Shown here: positions 8,801-15,530 of the stretch, one piece after another | Numbering within the stretch: the first letter of the stretch is position 1 | Layout: every line of letters starts with the position of its first letter | Source of the DNA: GCA-002050365 sp038235165 | Lineage (GTDB): Bacteria; Acidobacteriota; Blastocatellia; Pyrinomonadales; Pyrinomonadaceae | Direction: 5' to 3' | Assembly: GCA_038235165.1 (NCBI GenBank) | Contig: JBBSUG010000007.1 | Location: 98,521-162,520 of the forward strand | Length of the DNA stretch: 64,000 bases | Position numbers and translations under genes: made by a program | The notes under the pieces: model-generated | The model's input: the letters and a program-made list of their open reading frames with translations, nothing else | Databases searched by the model: none | What the model was told of the DNA's origin: nothing

Positions 8801-10295
8801 AATTGTCGGCGCGATATGTATATTCGTTGTCAACGATAAACGGTTTGAACATCGCAAAAGCGTCCATCGTTTCTTCGGTTGTCTGTTCAAATTTTTCGAC
8901 CGATTTTTTCAAATCCGCGACGATATTGCTCAAACGCCCGCCCGCCCACGTCGGTGCGGCTTTTTCCAGCAAATTATTCGCCCGCTTCGCCAGTTTATTA
9001 AACATCGGCGCGGAAAAATTTTCGTAAGTTTTCTGCGAAACCGGCGCGGCTTCGATCATCGCCGCGACGTTGTTGATTAACTTATTGCCCGTCTCTTTTT
9101 CCTTATAATATTCGCGTTTGTAAAGCCCGACGAGTCCGACCATTCGCTTCATATCATTCGGATTAACATCGCCTGAACACGCCTGAAAAACTAGCGGCGG
9201 ATTGTCATCAACAAGAGCGTTCATCGCCGCGCCGAGAATTGCGCCCGCAACCAGATCAACCGGAATAATATCCAAAACGAGCTTTTCATTAACCGGAAAA
9301 ATCGGCTGTCCGCGCAATGCAATTAACAAAAGCGGCGCGGTCGTCGTAAAACCTTCATTCCAGCCGGCAAAAGGATATTGATTCGCCGATTCGACGACCG
9401 ACGGACGCAGAATCACCTTCACCACATCGTCCTGCTGCGCGATAATCTGTTCGGCTAAACTCTTGGAATAAGTATAGATATTCGTCCAACCCCAATATTC
9501 CGCCCGTTCCGCGCCGAGTTCCGTCGTCCGTTCCCGAATCCACATTTTACGCTCACGAAAAATCGCCGATTTCAGTTCCGATTCATCGTCCGGGTCGCGC
9601 CCTTCTTCCTCAAAACGACTCCGCGCCAACTCCCGAAACTTCGCAATCTGCACCGCATCGTCCGCTTCCTGACGCGCCTGTTCCGACAATCTCGCACAAT
9701 CTTCAATCTCTTTATTAACATCAAAATTCGTCCCGACGAGTTCGTTTTTACGCGGAAAATACCCGACGACCGGCTCATTCTCCCAAATCGCGCCCGATCT
9801 TTTCCCCGCGACAAAACAAGTCGAAACGTGAACCAGCGTCGGACGCGCCATCATCCGCGCCATCTGCAAAATATTATTCGACCCGACGACATTCGTCCGC
9901 AACGCCGATTCCAGCGGCGGATTAAACGTCACATTCCCCGCGCCGTTAATAATAATGTCGGTGTCCTCCATTATCCCCCGCGCTTCGTCTTCGCTCATTC
10001 CCAAAAACTCATTCCCGACATCGCCGTTGACGGGAATAACCTTCGAGCGAATAAATTTCTCAAACCCGTCGCCGTATTTCTCGCGCAACGGATCAAACGT
10101 CGGACTCGTGACGATGCTCGCCCAAAACCGATTATTCGACTCCTCCAAATTCCGCGCCCGCACAATCGCATAAACCTTCCCGACATCAGGAAAATTATGC
10201 AGCAGCATCGAAAGCGTCACCTTGCCCACAAAGCCTGTGCCGCCGATAAAGAAAATCTTTTTGCCTGTAAATATTTCGGTTGGTGATAATTTCAT
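5877..10295 (-). CDS. ElbD-like fusion: acyl reductase, AMP ligase, carrier, PlsC acyltransferase
   Basis: This 1472-aa protein has four recognisable catalytic or carrier units in one chain. Residues 1-400 form an NAD(P)-dependent thioester/fatty-acyl reductase (GGTGFVG 18-24; Tyr274-x-x-x-Lys278). Residues about 555-1110 are an acyl-adenylating ligase (SGTTGTPK 727-734; YGLTE 903-907; KTGDLG near 976). Residues about 1125-1200 are a phosphopantetheine carrier with LGFDSL and Ser1160. Residues about 1220-1440 are a PlsC acyltransferase (NHASHID 1266-1272; PEGTR 1343-1347). All key residues are present. A plausible reaction is activation of a fatty acid, loading on the carrier, reduction to an alcohol or aldehyde, and acyl or alkyl transfer to a glycerol backbone. 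From memory, this order resembles ElbD of myxobacterial ether-lipid synthesis, and acidobacteria make iso-diabolic ether lipids; that function is inferred. A basic tail of about 35 residues ends the protein and is duplicated downstream. Confidence 0.85.
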   Translation of the reverse strand: MKLSPTEIFTGKKIFFIGGTGFVGKVTLSMLLHNFPDVGKVYAIVRARNLEESNNRFWASIVTSPTFDPLREKYGDGFEKFIRSKVIPVNGDVGNEFLGMSEDEARGIMEDTDIIINGAGNVTFNPPLESALRTNVVGSNNILQMARMMARPTLVHVSTCFVAGKRSGAIWENEPVVGYFPRKNELVGTNFDVNKEIEDCARLSEQARQEADDAVQIAKFRELARSRFEEEGRDPDDESELKSAIFRERKMWIRERTTELGAERAEYWGWTNIYTYSKSLAEQIIAQQDDVVKVILRPSVVESANQYPFAGWNEGFTTTAPLLLIALRGQPIFPVNEKLVLDIIPVDLVAGAILGAAMNALVDDNPPLVFQACSGDVNPNDMKRMVGLVGLYKREYYKEKETGNKLINNVAAMIEAAPVSQKTYENFSAPMFNKLAKRANNLLEKAAPTWAGGRLSNIVADLKKSVEKFEQTTEETMDAFAMFKPFIVDNEYTYRADNLRALMSLVKEKEKNLLPWYPEKLDWYDYWLKVHFPGMRKWVLPQLEEDLKKVEKRYYTYNDLLDLFDTSVKRFPTRVAMKIERDGKKEQYTYEDVKELTYRAAGYLAENNIKHNDRVILFSNNMPEWGISYFGILKAGATAIPIDPASSIDEIIAFAKAGEASAIMISPKLADENPDLAERLQAANLSLEVFTFTEVFEIQDEIEEARRNALLPHKILSNSVASLIFTSGTTGTPKAVMLSHKNFVNMISMLSSVLDMDITDGVLSVLPMHHTFEFSAGFLTPFSNGTQITYLNELSGEELARAIENNHVTGMVGVPALWEMLHRRIKTRLRDRGDWFADLADNVIEFNAWLRDNTFFNLGPIIFFPIHQGMGGRMRYLISGGSALSEKVQRDLHGLGFTVLEGYGLTESSPVLTVTRPENKLIRGSVGKPLPGVEVKIDQPDENGVGEVLARGQNVMLGYFNNDEATEAVLQDRWLKTGDLGRLDDDGNLYIVGRSKDVIIDSNGKNIYPDEIEDLYGKSPFIKELSIVGLPDADGGERISALVVPDYEYDIALSRADANKRVEEHFREISAGLPFFKRVKNLHLTPFELPRTATRKVKRPEVVELIVNLEAKSKNKTKVVADSKGDDTALWIRKVVASVSNRPLSEIVLEDKLADLGFDSLMFVELQAAVEDAGGRVISPDTLNEVQTVRELLTAVQRVDKRKKLVDEPKQEERKEDEIFIPSIVRRVGNQIIDFAQDRIYDNVLNTVIEGEANVPQHTNFIVAPNHASHIDTGLVKKALGKDVAEQTVAVAAADYWFDTKYKRAYMNNFTTLIPIERTGSLRQSLRHVTEILKEGYNTLIFPEGTRTLDGEIHEFKPIIGYLALNEKIGILPIYIWGTFEAFPKGMTIPAQKSLGAKVGAKVGRFLEYEELAEMTKGVPNTEAYRLIAARVQFEIENMRDNKRDKFDVAAVRKKWKAERRKTRKQEPVIEE

Positions 10296-10337
10296 TGGGT
10301 AAAGTAATCTTGCGCGAATTCGTTCGTCAGTATTCTC

Positions 10338-10658
10338 TTATAAATCAAGTTGAGTTTTGATCGCCTTTTCTACTTGCTCGACATCCGCTTTTGATAAATG
10401 TCCGGCTTTATTCGACAACCTCTGTTTGCTCACGGTTGTCAGTTGATCAGCTAAGGCTTTCGCCTGCTTTCCGCCGAATTGGATGTAGGCTTCGCTCGGA
10501 TAAAGTTTGTCAATCTGGCTGGTCAACGGCACGACTTGGACGCGGTTCAGATGTTTGTTGGAAACGTCGTTGCTCATAATCACGGCGGGACGTTGTTTTT
10601 TGATTTCGCCTCCGATTGACGGGTCGAAGTTCACCCACCAAACTTCACCACGCTTCAT
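10338..10658 (-). CDS. mazF: MazF/PemK-type mRNA interferase toxin (second locus)
   Basis: This 106-aa PemK/MazF-fold protein starts MKRGEVWWVNFDPSIGGEIK with KQRPAVIMSND, the canonical N-terminal barrel with the conserved R-P. It then has VVPLTSQIDK and a central ADQLTTVSKQRL segment. It would cleave mRNA in the cytoplasm when free. It overlaps the upstream antitoxin by 14 bases. It belongs to a different subgroup from the toxin at 3239-3565, so the two loci are probably independent acquisitions and not a recent duplication. Confidence 0.9.
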   Translation of the reverse strand: MKRGEVWWVNFDPSIGGEIKKQRPAVIMSNDVSNKHLNRVQVVPLTSQIDKLYPSEAYIQFGGKQAKALADQLTTVSKQRLSNKAGHLSKADVEQVEKAIKTQLDL

Positions 10659-10875
10659 TGTTTACGTCTCCGATTGTCGCCTCCGACCATTCCAACGCTT
10701 CAGTTTCCCGCGCTTCGTCTTTAGCCATTTCCTTGTAACCCGCTTCCAAACCTTGATTCAAAACGTGCGGGCGAACCAAAACCTCTATGAATTGGCTGAT
10801 TTTTCCGCGCCCAACAACTGTTTGCAGACCTTCGTAAACGCGCTCGTCAATCGTAATTGTTAATTTTTTTTGCAT
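10645..10875 (-). CDS. Ribbon-helix-helix-type antitoxin
   Basis: This 76-aa protein begins with a short basic strand (KKLTITIDERVYEGLQTVV) and a helix pair, as in ribbon-helix-helix DNA-binding antitoxins that pair with PemK/MazF toxins. The C-terminal half is acidic (EARETEALEWSEATIGDVNN), fitting a toxin-binding arm. It overlaps the toxin gene by 14 bases. The start ATG at 10875 lies 8 bases from a TATAAT box, so the message is probably leaderless. The operator is described at 10884-10908. Confidence 0.8.
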   Translation of the reverse strand: MQKKLTITIDERVYEGLQTVVGRGKISQFIEVLVRPHVLNQGLEAGYKEMAKDEARETEALEWSEATIGDVNNEAW

Positions 10876-10883
10876 ATTGAATT

Positions 10884-10908
10884 ATTATACGTATTTCGCA
10901 CGTATAAT
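10884..10908 (-). promoter_or_regulatory. Operator/promoter of the second MazF locus
   Basis: ATTATACGT (10884-10892) and ACGTATAAT (10900-10908) form a perfect 9-base inverted repeat with a 7-base spacer. The proximal arm contains a consensus TATAAT on the minus strand. The ATG is only 8 bases past this box, which leaves room for almost no leader. No strong -35 box is visible. The palindrome is a good candidate site for the ribbon-helix-helix antitoxin. It touches the stop of the next gene (10910). Confidence 0.6.
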
Positions 10909-10909
10909 T

Positions 10910-12511
10910 CTAATCTGACACATTACACAACCCGATAATCGGCTGATGAAGCATCGTAATTTCGGCGTTTCGATTCGTATAACTTTTTGCCATCGCAATC
11001 GCTTCGGTCAGATTGTCGGCGCGCTCCCAGCCGAGCATTGCGGGGACGTGGGCGTTTTCCGCGCCGGCGACGATTACTTTGCCGACGTGTTGTCTGCCGT
11101 TTTCGCCCCAATACCACATAAAAAAGGCGTGCGCTCCGTGGTAGGCGTTGCCGCGCCGATACATTTCGATGTAGGCGGGATTTTCGGCGAATTCGCGTTC
11201 GTATTTTTCGCGCAGGTAGAATGCGTCGCGTGATTCGGGCAGTAATCGGTGGAAAAATTCGATGTAACTCGGATGAAATTTCGGGTCGAATTCGTCGAAA
11301 CACGGGTGCGTAATAATCATCACGCCGCCTTTTCGGAGCAGCGGTTGATTGCGATACATATTGAAATGATAGCCGAGAGCCATCACCTGCACGAGAATCG
11401 GGTTGAGCGCGGAATAGACGTTATACGGCGAAATGTCGGGAATGCCGGAAATCAAAATATCGCACTGACCTTTGACGGGAATTTCGTATTGGCGATAGTT
11501 TAATTCGAGAATTTTCTCGTGAACTTTCTCGGTTTCGCCCGCAAAACAGCCGATTAATTCGTATTGCGCGGGAATTTTATGCAGTAACTTCCGACGTGCG
11601 CCGCGCGGCAGATTGCCGAACGTGCGTTTCATCGCTTCCCATTTGAAGCGGTCGGCGAACGAAAATTCGTCTTCGTTGCGCGTCAGAATGTCGTAGCCTT
11701 CGGGAAACATTTTGTTGTTGATCGCCGTTTCGATGTGAAAGACGTTGCAGTGTTCGTCAACCAATTTTCCAAGTTTTATAACCTTGTGATTGAGCGCGGA
11801 TTTCGGCGGATCCATATAAGAATCCGAATCGCGGATCGTCTGCGGATCATGATGTTGGCGCAAACTTTCGTAATCGCACAGCCCGACGGCGACTGATTTA
11901 TGTCCGCCGTCCATCGGCACGAGATTTAAGTTCAAGTAAATCAAAATATCGCTTTCGATGGCGCGTTTGTTGACCCGCAGCGGTTCGTCGTGGCGCGTCT
12001 GTCCGATAGTAATCAGATTTTCGTCGTCTTCCGCGTCGTGATTATAATAACGGTCAGGATAAAATTCGTTGAAAATAGTCGAGCCGACCATTCGCTCCAT
12101 TTCCCACGCCGTCATTTTGCGGTGCAGCGAGTTGGCGATAATCAAATGAATGTCCGTGACACCGTTCGCCGCGCACAAATCCAGCACAACTTCGAGCATC
12201 GTCTGCCGCAAATCCGGCGTTTGCATCGGCGGCAGCGGCAGCGAAATGTCGTCCATCGCAATCGTCACGCGCATTCCCGGTTCAAGCTGCGCGTAAAGCG
12301 GTTTCGCGTCAATCGGATGATTCACCGCATACCGAATCGCCGCCTCCCGATTCGGCAAACCCTTAATCGGCGGATTCGGATAAATCACCCGCGTCCCGAC
12401 CGGCAAATCGTTAATTATAAAATCCTCGCCAAACGGCATAATGCGCGGCGCGCTGTCTTTATCAATGTAAACAATTGATTCGTGTGTTTTTCTGCGTAAT
12501 TGCAATGCCAT
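10910..12511 (-). CDS. LarA-like (DUF2088) nickel-pincer racemase family protein
   Basis: From ATG 12511 this is a 533-aa protein of the lactate racemase (LarA/DUF2088) superfamily. Visible family features are an N-terminal domain with IAMDDISLP (Asp87-Asp88), conserved histidines in NSLHRKMT (near 130) and YYNHDAEDD (158), and GGHKSVAVG (202-210) at the position where LarA has its cofactor Lys region. LarA-type enzymes use a covalent nickel-pincer cofactor to racemise or epimerise 2-hydroxyacids. I see no larB, larC or larE nearby, so the cofactor would have to be made elsewhere. The protein is longer than typical LarA (about 420 aa), with an extra C-terminal part. It starts 2 bases after the preceding lipoprotein stop. 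The substrate is unknown. Confidence 0.75.
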   Translation of the reverse strand: MALQLRRKTHESIVYIDKDSAPRIMPFGEDFIINDLPVGTRVIYPNPPIKGLPNREAAIRYAVNHPIDAKPLYAQLEPGMRVTIAMDDISLPLPPMQTPDLRQTMLEVVLDLCAANGVTDIHLIIANSLHRKMTAWEMERMVGSTIFNEFYPDRYYNHDAEDDENLITIGQTRHDEPLRVNKRAIESDILIYLNLNLVPMDGGHKSVAVGLCDYESLRQHHDPQTIRDSDSYMDPPKSALNHKVIKLGKLVDEHCNVFHIETAINNKMFPEGYDILTRNEDEFSFADRFKWEAMKRTFGNLPRGARRKLLHKIPAQYELIGCFAGETEKVHEKILELNYRQYEIPVKGQCDILISGIPDISPYNVYSALNPILVQVMALGYHFNMYRNQPLLRKGGVMIITHPCFDEFDPKFHPSYIEFFHRLLPESRDAFYLREKYEREFAENPAYIEMYRRGNAYHGAHAFFMWYWGENGRQHVGKVIVAGAENAHVPAMLGWERADNLTEAIAMAKSYTNRNAEITMLHQPIIGLCNVSD

Positions 12512-12513
12512 AA

Positions 12514-12984
12514 TTATTTTGCGTTGATGACAAGCCGACAAGGTTTATCACAAACTTTTTCCAACACATAAGCGGAAAGTTTTGGTTCGCCGCTTTTCAA
12601 ATTCCATTCAAACTTTTCTCGGAACATCGCTTTTTCGGTAAAAAATAACTCAATGTTTGAGAACTTTGTCTTCTTAAAAACAATTCTTCTAGCCGCGTCT
12701 TTCAAATCATCATTCAAAAAGACGCGCACATTTTCTTTTAATTTTCCGACATCGTTTGCTTTGACAACTTCAAGATAAGAAACAAACTGTTGCTCATCAA
12801 ATTTGTTTTTCAACTCATCGTCAGCTTCCGAATAAACTTGATGAAACTCTTCTTGATTAAATAAAGCGTGGAAATTATTAACGCTCTTTGTCAATTTTGC
12901 TTCCACTTCGTCATTTTCGATAAACGCGCAACCGCAGAGATTTATTGAGAGAAACAAAAATAAAATTAATTTCAGAACTTTCAT
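12514..12984 (-). CDS. Small lipoprotein of unknown function
   Basis: From ATG 12984 this is a 156-aa protein with a lipoprotein signal peptide ending in the lipobox LCGC, so it should be lipidated at Cys19. The mature part (NNFHALFNQEEFHQVYSEAD, then helices and strands) resembles the small alpha/beta DUF4019/DUF3887-type folds often found in lipoproteins, but I cannot assign a family firmly. The start lies 1 base after the retropepsin stop, and its stop lies 2 bases before the LarA-like start, so the genes are tightly coupled. It could anchor or sense something in the periplasm. Confidence 0.75.
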   Translation of the reverse strand: MKVLKLILFLFLSINLCGCAFIENDEVEAKLTKSVNNFHALFNQEEFHQVYSEADDELKNKFDEQQFVSYLEVVKANDVGKLKENVRVFLNDDLKDAARRIVFKKTKFSNIELFFTEKAMFREKFEWNLKSGEPKLSAYVLEKVCDKPCRLVINAK

Positions 12985-12985
12985 C

Positions 12986-13399
12986 TTATTTATCATAAGC
13001 ACCGAGTAGCAGTTTGCCTTCGTAATCAATCAAACCGAGTTTCACGCGGTCGAGCCAGCCTTGTCTGCCGAGAACGCTTCTTTTCATAAATTCGTCTTCG
13101 GCGAAATAAATTTTCGTGTAAAGTTCAATATCCAAAAAGCGAATGGTTAATTCGTGTCCGAAAACGCGAAAACTTTCTCTGACCGTGCCGACATTCAAAG
13201 GTTCGCCACTCTCAATTTCAAGTCCCAAATTTTCGCCGTGAATTCTGGCAAAAATCGAATGACTCGCGCCCGTATCTACTTTTGCTTCAACGCCAGTTTC
13301 AAACTCGCCGGAAATTAAAAACACCGGCAAAGTAATTCCTGTTTTCAATGTGTCGTAACTGTAAAGTTCGTCAAATTCCAAAGAATGAACAGATTTCAT
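12986..13399 (-). CDS. Retropepsin-like aspartic protease
   Basis: From ATG 13399 this is a 137-aa single-domain protein with the retroviral-type aspartic protease motif VDTGAS (Asp42). A glycine-rich flap region (VGTVRESFRVFGH) follows and then SVLGRQGWLDRVKLGLIDYE, matching the second conserved hydrophobic-Gly segment of bacterial retropepsin-like domains. Such proteins act as homodimers. There is no signal peptide, so action in the cytoplasm is likely. The ATG overlaps the DUF5678 stop by four bases (ATGA). Its 3' end exists in a second, degenerate copy at 13747-13804. Confidence 0.82.
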   Translation of the reverse strand: MKSVHSLEFDELYSYDTLKTGITLPVFLISGEFETGVEAKVDTGASHSIFARIHGENLGLEIESGEPLNVGTVRESFRVFGHELTIRFLDIELYTKIYFAEDEFMKRSVLGRQGWLDRVKLGLIDYEGKLLLGAYDK

Positions 13400-13737
13400 A
13401 ACCAACCGCTCCAAAAGGCTTCCGGTTCTTCTTCGATAAAATGAATAAACGGCGATTTGATTCCGGCTTCGATGGCTTTTTGATAAACCTTGCGCCCGTC
13501 ATCGTCAGCCGCGATTAATTTATCTCCTTCCAAACAAACCCATTTATTCAGATACCTTTCGCCGTTTTCAGCAATCCATTTCTTAGCCTTTGCGTAATCG
13601 TCGAGTTGTCTTTTTAGATCAGTACTTTTCGTCCCTTTCGCTCTTTTTTCTTCGGCAATCACTTCGCTTAATTTGTCCAAATCTTCAATCGGCAAAGCGC
13701 GAATTATATTCGTAACTTGCTCTAAATTTATTTGCAT
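13396..13737 (-). CDS. DUF5678-domain protein
   Basis: This 113-aa protein has a C-terminal half with the DUF5678 pattern: NKWVCLEGDKLIAADDDGRK, then VYQKAIEAGIKSPFIHFIEE. The N-terminal half is helical and charged (IIRALPIEDLDKLSEVIAEEKR), possibly a coiled coil. The function of DUF5678 is not known. It is recurrently found beside retropepsin-like genes, and here it overlaps that gene by ATGA, so the two products probably act together, perhaps as substrate or regulator with protease. ATG 13737 is the start; TTTCTCC just upstream on the plus strand supplies GGAGAAA on the coding strand as ribosome-binding site. Confidence 0.75.
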   Translation of the reverse strand: MQINLEQVTNIIRALPIEDLDKLSEVIAEEKRAKGTKSTDLKRQLDDYAKAKKWIAENGERYLNKWVCLEGDKLIAADDDGRKVYQKAIEAGIKSPFIHFIEEEPEAFWSGWL

Positions 13738-13746
13738 AAATTTCTC

Positions 13747-13804
13747 CTATTCGCCGTAAGCATCAAAAGCAGTTTGCCTTCGTAATCAATCAAACGAAGC
13801 TTCA
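13747..13804 (-). pseudogene. Remnant of a second retropepsin gene 3' end
   Basis: On the minus strand this segment matches the last about 19 codons of the retropepsin-like gene. AGCAGTTTGCCTTCGTAATC and the next bases (28 in all) are identical at 13768-13795 and 13008-13035. The reading continues LRLIDYEGKLL, then, after a one-base shift, DAYGE and a stop at the place equivalent to GAYDK-stop. Nothing of the rest of the gene remains; the copy starts right after the M28 peptidase stop. It points to an ancestral tandem of DUF5678-retropepsin pairs from which one unit was lost. Confidence 0.75.
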
Positions 13805-13813
13805 GACTCTTAC

Positions 13814-14755
13814 TTATTTCAATTCCTTATCAAAACTTTTCACAGTTTCCAAAATCGTTTCGACTGCGTGAACATAAAATTCTTGATTGATATTCACAAA
13901 ATCATCAGTCGGTTTGTGATAATCTTTGTGGTCTTCGACACCAAAATAAACGAACGGAATCTTTTGTTGATGAAACGAAAAATGGTCTGATTGATTTGTC
14001 CAGTCGTCAGATTTTTGTTCGGGTCGGTCGTGTCCGAAAAGCAGTTTTATTTTGGCGTTTTTGGCAATCGTTTCGAGCGTCGGTTTCAGATTCGGATAAT
14101 GATACGTTCCCGAAGCGTAAAGTTCGTTTACGTCGTTGTGCGCGACCATATCCAGACTGATGTTTAGTTTGAACGATTCGATTTTGACCGGCGGCGCGGC
14201 GACGAACGCCTTGCTTCCGCGCAAGCCGGATTCTTCACCGTCAAATGCCGCGAAAATTATCGAGTGCGCGGGTTTGTTTTTCTTGAAATACTCGGCGACG
14301 GCAAACAGCGCGGCAACACCCGAAGCGTCGTCGTCGGCACCGTTGTAAATCTCGCCTTTGACGATGCCGAGATGATCGTAATGCGCCGTGATGATGATGT
14401 ATTCGTCTTTGAACTTTTTGCCTTCGATGTAGCCGACGATGTTCGCGCCGCTGATTTTTGCGCCGATTCTATTTTCAAATTCAAAAGGCTGAAAATACGA
14501 CGCGCCGAACGGTTTGATGCCGGACGCTTTGAATCTTTCGGCGACGTATTCGCGCGCTTTTATTCCGCCCGCCGCGCCGATGCCGCGTCCTTCCATCTCG
14601 TCCGCCGACAATTTTTTATCGTCGAGCAGCAATTGCGCGGCATTGATTGTTTTTGAACTTGGCGCGATTGCCAAAGTTTTTTTCGCCGCCGTGTTTTGCG
14701 CCCAAACAGGCGTTAAAGAAAACGTAAAAATGAGAAAAGCGTAAAATAACTTCAT
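13814..14755 (-). CDS. M28-family zinc aminopeptidase, exported
   Basis: This 313-aa protein has an N-terminal signal peptide cleaved near VWAQ (residue 20). The M28 metal ligands are all visible: His125 and Asp127 (AHYDH), Asp in GADDDASG (140-146), Glu174-Glu175 (DGEESG), Asp202 (SLDMV) and a C-terminal His in HKDYHKPTD. It should remove N-terminal residues from peptides in the periplasm or outside the cell with two zinc ions. There is no PA-domain insert and the length is normal for the short form. The HAD gene upstream ends 5 bases before this ATG, so they are likely one operon. Confidence 0.9.
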   Translation of the reverse strand: MKLFYAFLIFTFSLTPVWAQNTAAKKTLAIAPSSKTINAAQLLLDDKKLSADEMEGRGIGAAGGIKAREYVAERFKASGIKPFGASYFQPFEFENRIGAKISGANIVGYIEGKKFKDEYIIITAHYDHLGIVKGEIYNGADDDASGVAALFAVAEYFKKNKPAHSIIFAAFDGEESGLRGSKAFVAAPPVKIESFKLNISLDMVAHNDVNELYASGTYHYPNLKPTLETIAKNAKIKLLFGHDRPEQKSDDWTNQSDHFSFHQQKIPFVYFGVEDHKDYHKPTDDFVNINQEFYVHAVETILETVKSFDKELK

Positions 14756-14759
14756 AATT

Positions 14760-15434
14760 TTATTTCAAATCCAAAATCGCCCAATCGTGCTGAATCGCCG
14801 TTTGTTTCAAGCGAAAATCGGGGTTGACGGCGACCGGATGACCGACAATCGAAAGCATCGGCAAATCGGAAATTGAATCGGAATAAGCGTAAGATTCCGA
14901 CAAATTGATGTCGTTTTTCTCCGAATATTCGCGCATCCATTTGGCTTTTGTCGCCGAAGCCATAATGGGAGGCAGAATTCTGCCCGTCGCGTAGCCGTTG
15001 ACGAATTCGAGACGGTTTGCCTTGTATTCTTCGATGCCAAGATGGTTCATCAGTTTTTCAATTGTGAAATCGAGTGCGCCGGTGATGACGATTTGTTTTT
15101 GCCCGATTTTTTTTGACTGCGCGATCAGTTCCGGCGTGCCGGCGAAAATCGCGGGTTTGAGAACGTCTTCAAAAAGTTCTTCCGAGAAAAATCGCAACCG
15201 GTCTTCCGATTCGCCTTCGTAGGATTTGAAAAAAAGTTCGTTGAAAACATTGCGTGAATAGAGATCAGCCACGCCGAACAGCGGCAGTTTCGCCAATGTC
15301 GCCGCGCTTTTTTTGATGGTTGAAAATAGTCCCTGCTGGCGGCGGGCGTAGAACGCGAGCGTATGCACGAGATTGGTGCTGACGAGTGTTCCTTCCAAAT
15401 CGTAGAATGATGCCGCTTGTCCGTTTTTTTTCAT
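14760..15434 (-). CDS. HAD-IB family phosphatase (SerB-like)
   Basis: This 224-aa protein has a haloacid dehalogenase fold of the IB/phosphoserine-phosphatase type. Motif I is FYDLEGTLV (Asp12 nucleophile; the usual second Asp is Glu14), motif II is IVITGALDF, and motif IV is AYSDSISDLPML with the paired acidic residues. HAD-IB proteins remove phosphate from small metabolites such as phosphoserine or from lysophospholipid head groups. The Glu in place of the second Asp of motif I is unusual and may slow or alter dephosphorylation. Translated upstream of and probably with the M28 peptidase gene. Confidence 0.82.
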   Translation of the reverse strand: MKKNGQAASFYDLEGTLVSTNLVHTLAFYARRQQGLFSTIKKSAATLAKLPLFGVADLYSRNVFNELFFKSYEGESEDRLRFFSEELFEDVLKPAIFAGTPELIAQSKKIGQKQIVITGALDFTIEKLMNHLGIEEYKANRLEFVNGYATGRILPPIMASATKAKWMREYSEKNDINLSESYAYSDSISDLPMLSIVGHPVAVNPDFRLKQTAIQHDWAILDLK

Positions 15435-15530
15435 CTTCCGCTTTTATTGTGTGCTATATTTACTAAACTTTTTTCGCTTATAAAGACATTAAATATAGCA
15501 AAATTTTAACATTTTAGGTAATTTGACGAT

